Shown here piece by piece: positions 13,872 to 17,966 of a stretch of DNA of 17,966 nucleotides. Both the position numbers and the translations under genes were made by a program. Positions within the stretch are counted from its first letter, which is position 1. The number at the start of each line of letters is the position of its first letter. Source of the DNA: Nanobdellota archaeon (lineage in GTDB: Archaea; Nanoarchaeota; Nanoarchaeia; Parvarchaeales; Parvarchaeaceae); the NCBI GenBank assembly GCA_021834945.1, contig JAKBRA010000014.1:1-17966 (forward strand), read 5' to 3'. The notes under the pieces were generated by a model. The model did not search any database and had not been told where the DNA came from. It worked only from the letters and a program-made list of their open reading frames with translations.

Positions 13872-15143
13872 TTAAGTCTTAGCTACAAGGTCTATGCATC
13901 TTCCAGCTGCTATTGTTAAGCCCATGTCCCTGATGGCAAAGCCAGCAAGTTGAGGTATAACGTCAGCTTTTTCGATTGAAAGAGGCTTTAATGGTTCCAA
14001 TACGACTATTGCAGCATCACCCTGCTTGATTGTCGCGGGATTTTCCTCTGCTGTCTGTCCGGTCTTTGGATCCAGCCTTCTAAGTATCTTTTTGAACTTT
14101 ACCGGAACCTGTGCAGTGTGTGCATGAAGTACAGGGCTATAACCTGCTGATATTGCTGTTGGGTGGTTAAGAACGATTATCTGTGCGGTAAACTCAGTTG
14201 CAACTGTTGGCGGAGCTGATACTAATCCAACAACATCCCCTCTTTTTACCTGTTCTTTTTCAACTCCCCTGACATTAAAACCTATGTTGTCACCGGGTGC
14301 AGCCTGATCAAGGTTCTGATAGTGCATTTGTATCGACTTTACCTCTGCTGTAACATGTGAAGGCTCAAAGATTATCTTGTCCCCTGGCTTCATAATACCG
14401 CTTACAACTTTACCTACTGGAACTGTTCCTACTCCCTGTATTGAGTAAACATCCTCTATAGGTATTCTTAATGGTAACTGTGTAGGTCTTTCTGGTAAAG
14501 GCAGGTTGTTTAAAGCCTCCAACAATGTTGGGCCCGTGTACCAAGGCATCTTATCACTTTTAACCTTAAGATTCTCTCCGTTTTTAGAGGATATTGGTAT
14601 GTAGTTAAGGCTCTCTGCATTTGGATATGATGCTTTAACCACTTTTATTACTGAATCCTTAACTTCTTTGTACTTTGCCTCATCGTAGTTCAAGAGGTCC
14701 ATCTTATTCATTGCAATTATAAGATTCTTTATACCGAATACCCTTGCCAAGTAAACGTGTTCTCTAGTCTGCTGCATTACTCCTTCTTTGGCATCGACAA
14801 CCAAAACAGCCGCATCTGCCTCAGAAGCACCGGTAATCATGTTCTTAATGAAGTCAACGTGTCCAGGTGCATCGATTATTGTAAATTCATATTTGTCTGT
14901 AACGAACTTTTCGTGACTAAGGTCTATTGTTACTCCTTTCTTCCTTTCTTCACCGGAAGTATCTAAGAAATAAGCAAACTCGAAGTCTACTTTTCCTAAA
15001 GTTTCAATGTCCTTCTGAATCTTTGCCTTATCCTGTTCACTGAAACTTCCTGTTTCATAAAGCAACCTTCCTACTGTAGTAGACTTACCTGAGTCTACGT
15101 GCCCTATGAAAATCAAATTCATGTGTGGTTTAGTTTCTGCCAT
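13872..15143 (-). CDS. tuf: Translation elongation factor 1-alpha (aEF-1A)
   Basis: aEF-1A is the GTPase that brings aminoacyl-tRNA to the ribosome. It has 423 residues, close to the archaeal norm. The G motifs are GHVDSGKS (14-21), GVTID (70-74, switch I), DAPGH (91-95) and NKMD (146-149). Domain 2 includes IEDVYSIQGVGTVPVGKV (229-245) and domain 3 ends AGFAIRDMGLTIAAGRCID (400-418). Small oddities: Val follows the DAPGH motif where most archaeal proteins have Arg (GHRDF), and the segment before switch I reads LDTSGEERKKG, without the usual Lys-rich LK. The fold and GTP-binding residues look intact. It has a strong promoter and the best Shine-Dalgarno of the window, as expected for a highly expressed gene, and is transcribed alone. 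Confidence 0.97.
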   Translation of the reverse strand: MAETKPHMNLIFIGHVDSGKSTTVGRLLYETGSFSEQDKAKIQKDIETLGKVDFEFAYFLDTSGEERKKGVTIDLSHEKFVTDKYEFTIIDAPGHVDFIKNMITGASEADAAVLVVDAKEGVMQQTREHVYLARVFGIKNLIIAMNKMDLLNYDEAKYKEVKDSVIKVVKASYPNAESLNYIPISSKNGENLKVKSDKMPWYTGPTLLEALNNLPLPERPTQLPLRIPIEDVYSIQGVGTVPVGKVVSGIMKPGDKIIFEPSHVTAEVKSIQMHYQNLDQAAPGDNIGFNVRGVEKEQVKRGDVVGLVSAPPTVATEFTAQIIVLNHPTAISAGYSPVLHAHTAQVPVKFKKILRRLDPKTGQTAEENPATIKQGDAAIVVLEPLKPLSIEKADVIPQLAGFAIRDMGLTIAAGRCIDLVAKT

Positions 15144-15150
15144 ATTTTTA

Positions 15151-15157
15151 TCCTCCT
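15151..15157 (-). promoter_or_regulatory. Strong Shine-Dalgarno for EF-1A
   Basis: The minus strand reads AGGAGGA, 7 nt before the EF-1A ATG. Together with the distant TATA box it shows that this mRNA has a true leader of roughly 35-40 nt, unlike the apparently leaderless genes nearby. Confidence 0.8.
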
Positions 15158-15200
15158 TTTTATCATTTTATCAATTTTGATATACTATAAAGAAGTGTTT

Positions 15201-15216
15201 ATTATTTAAATCTTTT
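15201..15216 (-). promoter_or_regulatory. BRE/TATA promoter of EF-1A
   Basis: The minus strand reads AAAAGATTTAAATAAT: a purine-rich BRE-like run followed by TTTAAATA. This is the textbook archaeal strong-promoter form. It lies about 60 bp upstream of the ATG and predicts a start near 15180. The rest of the 187-nt gap to the Kelch-like gene holds only T tracts (see the terminator entry). Confidence 0.65.
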
Positions 15217-15298
15217 GGTAGACAAAGACTTCTTCATAATTCAATTGCTTATATTAGTGAAAGCAGAAAAAACAATTTAATTGCTCACTCTACGGGCT

Positions 15299-15320
15299 AA
15301 AAAAGAGACTATAATAAAAA
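15299..15320 (-). terminator. Poly-T terminator after the Kelch-like gene
   Basis: Just past the stop codon at 15331 the minus strand has TTTTT, then a short spacer, then TTTTTT. Archaeal RNA polymerase commonly terminates at such U tracts without a hairpin. It would separate the surface-protein operon from EF-1A downstream. Confidence 0.45.
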
Positions 15321-15330
15321 TGCCAAATAT

Positions 15331-16569
15331 TCAAGATTTCTTGTTAAAATTATAAAGCAGATAAATCATTATTAAAATAATAGCTAATCCTGCAAGTATA
15401 AAATACAGGTAACTATTCAAAAATAGTAATGAGGCCGGGATGTTATTGGGATTAAAACCGGAATCTGTAAGCTTTGCATAATAAACATTATCAAAGAAAG
15501 CATTGTTTTTATCCGTGCCTCCGCCTATACAATAAGCAAACGTATAGCCATTAGAACTGGCATTGGCAGATAAACACATTGGAAAAAGAATATTTGGGTT
15601 GTATGAAAACGTTTGTACCCAAGTATTTGTATTTGATTTGGCAGTATTATACACATAAGCGGTATTTGTAATATTATTAGTACTATTTGATCCACCTAAA
15701 CAGTATATATCATCACCATAAGAGAAACAGCTTAAACCTATAACGCTAAAGGGATAATTTGCTGCTTGAACCCAGTTACCAAGACTTCCATTTTCATATT
15801 GCGCAGAATAGTAAGTATAATATGATGGCTTGAGTATTCCACTAAATGAATATCCGCCAATGCAATATAGCTTACTATTAACGAATAAACACATCGACAA
15901 ACTAACATTAAATGGGTAATTGCTTGTGCTTCTCCATGCTGACAATGAACCATTAGTATTTATGCGTGAATAATAAACTTGATTGGAAACTAACTTAGTG
16001 TTATTCATAGCACCGATACAATAGATATAATTATCGTTTACAGCGCAGCTTTGCCCCTCTGCAGAGAATGGAAACGGTTGTGTTTCTTTCCAACTCGACA
16101 AACTACCATTACCTAAAGCAGTTGCATAATAAACTGATTGAGTATAATTGGTTGAATTTTGGTTTTGAGTTGAATAACCTCCTATACAGTAAATATAATT
16201 ATTATATGTAATACAGTTTTCTCCTGCAATCGAAACAGGATAGCTTGTTGTAGATTTCCAAGCAGATATATTTCCAGATGCAAGAACTTTGGAGTAATAG
16301 ACGTTATTTACAGAGACATAGCTGTTATTTATCCCCCCTACACAGTATATATACCCATTCATCGTAGTACACATTTGTGCGAATACTGGAATTGGATAAT
16401 TTACTGTTTGAGACCACGCATTAAGGTAATCATTCAATTTGATATTGCTGCTATAATACTGATTATAGGAATAATGAAAAGTTATGCCTACAGCAAATAG
16501 TATAATTATAGAAACGGCTATAAGAATGAACATCTTATATCCAAATTTTTTGCTTGCTTTCTTTTCCAT
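15331..16569 (-). CDS. Kelch-like six-bladed beta-propeller membrane protein
   Basis: This is a surface protein of unknown role, probably binding or adhesive. I start it at ATG 16569 (MEKKASKKFG, 412 residues), 2 nt after the upstream gene's stop. An in-frame ATG at 16593 would overlap that gene by 22 nt and place polar MSHASYII before the Lys-rich cytoplasmic tip. A membrane helix at about 12-34 is followed by six Kelch-like repeats of 51-56 residues. Each opens with Trp (W52, 104, 160, 212, 266, 317) and YP or a similar turn, then Cys, and ends with (I/L)YC(V/I/L)G. The Cys pairs are 67/76, 119/128, 175/184, 227/236, 281/290 and 332/347. A second helix (about 383-407) leads into NFNKKS, so both ends face the cytoplasm and the propeller faces outside. 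NxS/T sequons are common. No enzyme motif is seen. It is the last gene of an operon with the repeat protein upstream. Confidence 0.85.
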   Translation of the reverse strand: MEKKASKKFGYKMFILIAVSIIILFAVGITFHYSYNQYYSSNIKLNDYLNAWSQTVNYPIPVFAQMCTTMNGYIYCVGGINNSYVSVNNVYYSKVLASGNISAWKSTTSYPVSIAGENCITYNNYIYCIGGYSTQNQNSTNYTQSVYYATALGNGSLSSWKETQPFPFSAEGQSCAVNDNYIYCIGAMNNTKLVSNQVYYSRINTNGSLSAWRSTSNYPFNVSLSMCLFVNSKLYCIGGYSFSGILKPSYYTYYSAQYENGSLGNWVQAANYPFSVIGLSCFSYGDDIYCLGGSNSTNNITNTAYVYNTAKSNTNTWVQTFSYNPNILFPMCLSANASSNGYTFAYCIGGGTDKNNAFFDNVYYAKLTDSGFNPNNIPASLLFLNSYLYFILAGLAIILIMIYLLYNFNKKS

Positions 16570-16571
16570 AA

Positions 16572-17966
16572 TTATGTAGGAGGCATGTGACAACCCCCGC
16601 TAAGGGACATTGACCAATTAACCACAACAGTTACCCCTGTTGGTTTATATCCGCTTGAAGGAGTGGGAGTATATGTGTATGTCCACCCTGGGCCTATTTC
16701 AAGTCCTGTACAAGAAGAATGAGTAGAAACAGAAGGTATAGTAAAGTAAACTGCCGCGCTATAACCAGCGGGAGGACTTGAAGTAAATCTTAGTGTCGTA
16801 CCTGTAGTAGATTCAGTAGTTGAATTAAATGTTACACTCCAAGTAGTAGGAGGAACGGCGGTGCCATTTGTAAATGTTGTCACACATATTATGCCTGGAT
16901 ATATAAGTGTGCCTGCCAAATCATTGTTTCCAGTGTAATCATAATAGCAGTCATAACCGCTTGAGGTTATCTTTGCGTCATATGTAATAAATCCTGGTTG
17001 ACTAGCAATTAAAAGATGTTTTGTGGTACTGCCGCTATTTGAAGCACTATTGTTCTCCACTATACTCCAATCTAAACTACCTGATGGAGGCCAATAAAGA
17101 TCACTAAAATTGGTTATACAACTCCAGTAAGATTTCGGTATTGTATTAACTATGCCCGCCTGAAAACTATACCCATTTGTGCTACAATAAAAAGTAGAAT
17201 CTACCTTCGCGGAAAGAGTATAAGTAAGTGATCCCATCGCAGATACAGAAAGAGGAGTAACAACACCGGATTTAGATGCCCCATTGAAGTTTATGGTCCA
17301 ACCATTTCCAACTGTATATCCGTTGGGCAAGCCCCAATTAAATGTAGTGGTACAGTTCCATGACGGACTATTTATGTATTGTGATTCACCTACGACTTCG
17401 CTCCCAGATGATTTACAACTTAACCCGCTAGATGTTGAACTACTAAAGGAAAAAGAACTTGTTGGCACAGTATATAAATCCTGATCAAACTTAATTTGAT
17501 TTTGTGTTGCTGTACTTTGACTAGTTAAGCCATTCCAAGATACTTCCCAATCATACCCAACCGGCAATTGCCCTGTAAAAGTGGTTATGCAACTCCAATA
17601 ATTAAAGGTATAAGAAGAGCCCTCATACAAGGATGGAGCATTATAAGAATTGCAGTTAAGATTTGAGCTGTAAGCTTCTGAATTAGCAGCTAAAACATCT
17701 GTTATGTCATCCTGTACATAACTGATAGGAGAGCCAGTAGATACAGAAGGTGAGTTACTGCTATAGTGGGTATACCAATCTTGACCTGAGGGTAAACCAG
17801 TCTCTGTAAAGGTTGTTGTGCAGTTCCATGCACTAAATTTATAAGAAGAGCCCTCATACAAGGATGGAGCATTATAAGAATTGCAGTTAAGATTTGAGCT
17901 GTAAGCTTCTGAATTAGCAGCTAAAACATCTGTTATGTCATCCTGTACATAACTGATAGGAGAGCC
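16572..17966 (-). CDS. Tandem Ig-like repeat surface protein, C-terminal part (runs off right edge)
   Basis: This is the last 464 codons of a larger gene whose start lies beyond the right edge. The frame is open throughout, so no start is assigned. It consists of beta-rich units of 77-79 residues opening W(N/S)C(T/I)T.F and containing P-x-G-x-x-W-x-(V/I) and N. This resembles the 'FTExGLPxGTxWxVxxNG' repeats of archaeal thermopsin-like and other surface proteins. The units start at Cys 49, 126, 205, 283 and 361 of the visible part. A second Cys follows 56-58 residues later in each (105, 184, 261, 340, 419), with a matching one at 28 in the truncated first unit. A 231-bp repeat is identical at DNA level at the edge. 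It ends GGCHMPPT with no C-terminal membrane anchor. It is probably extracellular and cotranscribed with the Kelch-like gene 2 nt downstream. Confidence 0.82.
   Translation of the reverse strand, partial: GSPISYVQDDITDVLAANSEAYSSNLNCNSYNAPSLYEGSSYKFSAWNCTTTFTETGLPSGQDWYTHYSSNSPSVSTGSPISYVQDDITDVLAANSEAYSSNLNCNSYNAPSLYEGSSYTFNYWSCITTFTGQLPVGYDWEVSWNGLTSQSTATQNQIKFDQDLYTVPTSSFSFSSSTSSGLSCKSSGSEVVGESQYINSPSWNCTTTFNWGLPNGYTVGNGWTINFNGASKSGVVTPLSVSAMGSLTYTLSAKVDSTFYCSTNGYSFQAGIVNTIPKSYWSCITNFSDLYWPPSGSLDWSIVENNSASNSGSTTKHLLIASQPGFITYDAKITSSGYDCYYDYTGNNDLAGTLIYPGIICVTTFTNGTAVPPTTWSVTFNSTTESTTGTTLRFTSSPPAGYSAAVYFTIPSVSTHSSCTGLEIGPGWTYTYTPTPSSGYKPTGVTVVVNWSMSLSGGCHMPPT
17609..17735 (-). repeat. 231-bp-period direct repeat, copy 1
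   Basis: These 127 bases are identical to 17840-17966. The spacing is exactly 231 bp, or 77 codons, so the repeat stays in frame and encodes the same stretch from GSPISYVQDD to LYEGSSY. Identity stops abruptly at 17608/17839, where the next codons diverge (YTFNYW against YKFSAW). Confidence 0.95.
17840..17966 (-). repeat. 231-bp-period direct repeat, copy 2 (cut by window edge)
   Basis: This is the second identical copy of the 127-base stretch. It reaches the last base of the window, so the true length of identity and the number of further copies are unknown. A full 77-residue identical unit, or an array of them, probably continues to the right. Confidence 0.95.

Noticed and set aside
16570..16593. 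In-frame upstream ATG giving MSHASYII at the front of the Kelch-like protein.
   Set aside because: It would overlap the previous gene by 22 nt and put an odd segment before the Lys-rich tip; the ATG at 16569 fits 2 nt after that gene's stop.
17859..17861. TTG as a possible start of the right-edge repeat protein.
   Set aside because: The frame is open to the window edge and the upstream sequence is an exact copy of a coding repeat, so the gene clearly starts further right.
17609..17966. Direct repeats considered as CRISPR or a mobile-element repeat.
   Set aside because: The 231-bp period is in frame and encodes a protein unit; there are no short repeats with unique spacers and no transposase.
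1..17966. A defence, phage or integrative-element system.
   Set aside because: No integrase, transposase, nuclease-helicase set, toxin-antitoxin pair or attachment repeat was recognised; the genes are chromosomal housekeeping and surface proteins.

Overview
The window looks like a piece of an A+T-rich archaeal chromosome. Archaeal markers are the small subunit of DNA polymerase D (DP1), aIF1/SUI1, aEF-1A, an archaeal-type UMP kinase, an initiator tRNA with A1-U72, TATA-box promoters about 26 bp upstream of start codons, and a surface protein with an archaeal class III (pilin-type) signal peptide. Big Ser/Thr/Asn-rich surface proteins (DUF2341/LamG, Kelch-like, and 'FTExGLPxGxxW' repeats) next to compact housekeeping genes, plus a bacterial-looking MetRS, recall DPANN archaea of the ARMAN type (Micrarchaeota/Parvarchaeota). 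That placement is inference; no search was possible.

Layout. (1) 1-7124, all minus strand: a tight series read from right to left: DP1 of PolD, two tandem thymidylate kinase-like genes, a 1235-residue pilin-signal surface protein, and the first ~241 codons of pyruvate kinase, which runs off the left edge. The gaps are 1, 2, 8 and 31 nt. (2) 7202-8971, minus: arginyl-tRNA synthetase with its own promoter. (3) 9175-9477, plus: aIF1, divergent from argS and convergent with metG, whose stop codon it shares. (4) 9474-11030, minus: methionyl-tRNA synthetase preceded, 29 nt upstream, by the initiator tRNA-Met gene. (5) 11117-13832, plus: UMP kinase and topoisomerase IA. (6) 13872-15143, minus: EF-1A, with a strong promoter, a strong Shine-Dalgarno and a hairpin/poly-U terminator. 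(7) 15331-17966, minus: two surface-protein genes 2 nt apart, a six-bladed Kelch-like membrane protein preceded by the 3' part of a tandem-repeat protein that enters from the right edge.

How it fits together. Most genes serve information processing: initiation (aIF1, tRNAi, MetRS), elongation (EF-1A, ArgRS), replication and topology (DP1, TopA) and pyrimidine nucleotide supply (UMP kinase, two TMK-like kinases). Three large surface proteins sit among them; two have a conserved cysteine pair in every repeat, which suggests disulfide-stabilised extracellular folds. The most interesting points are the permuted-looking LamG insertion inside a DUF2341 module, the DNA-identical 231-bp repeat at the right edge, the regular Cys architecture of the two right-hand surface proteins, the tandem divergent TMK genes, and a bulged T-stem in the initiator tRNA. 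I see no CRISPR array, insertion sequence, integrase or obvious defence system.
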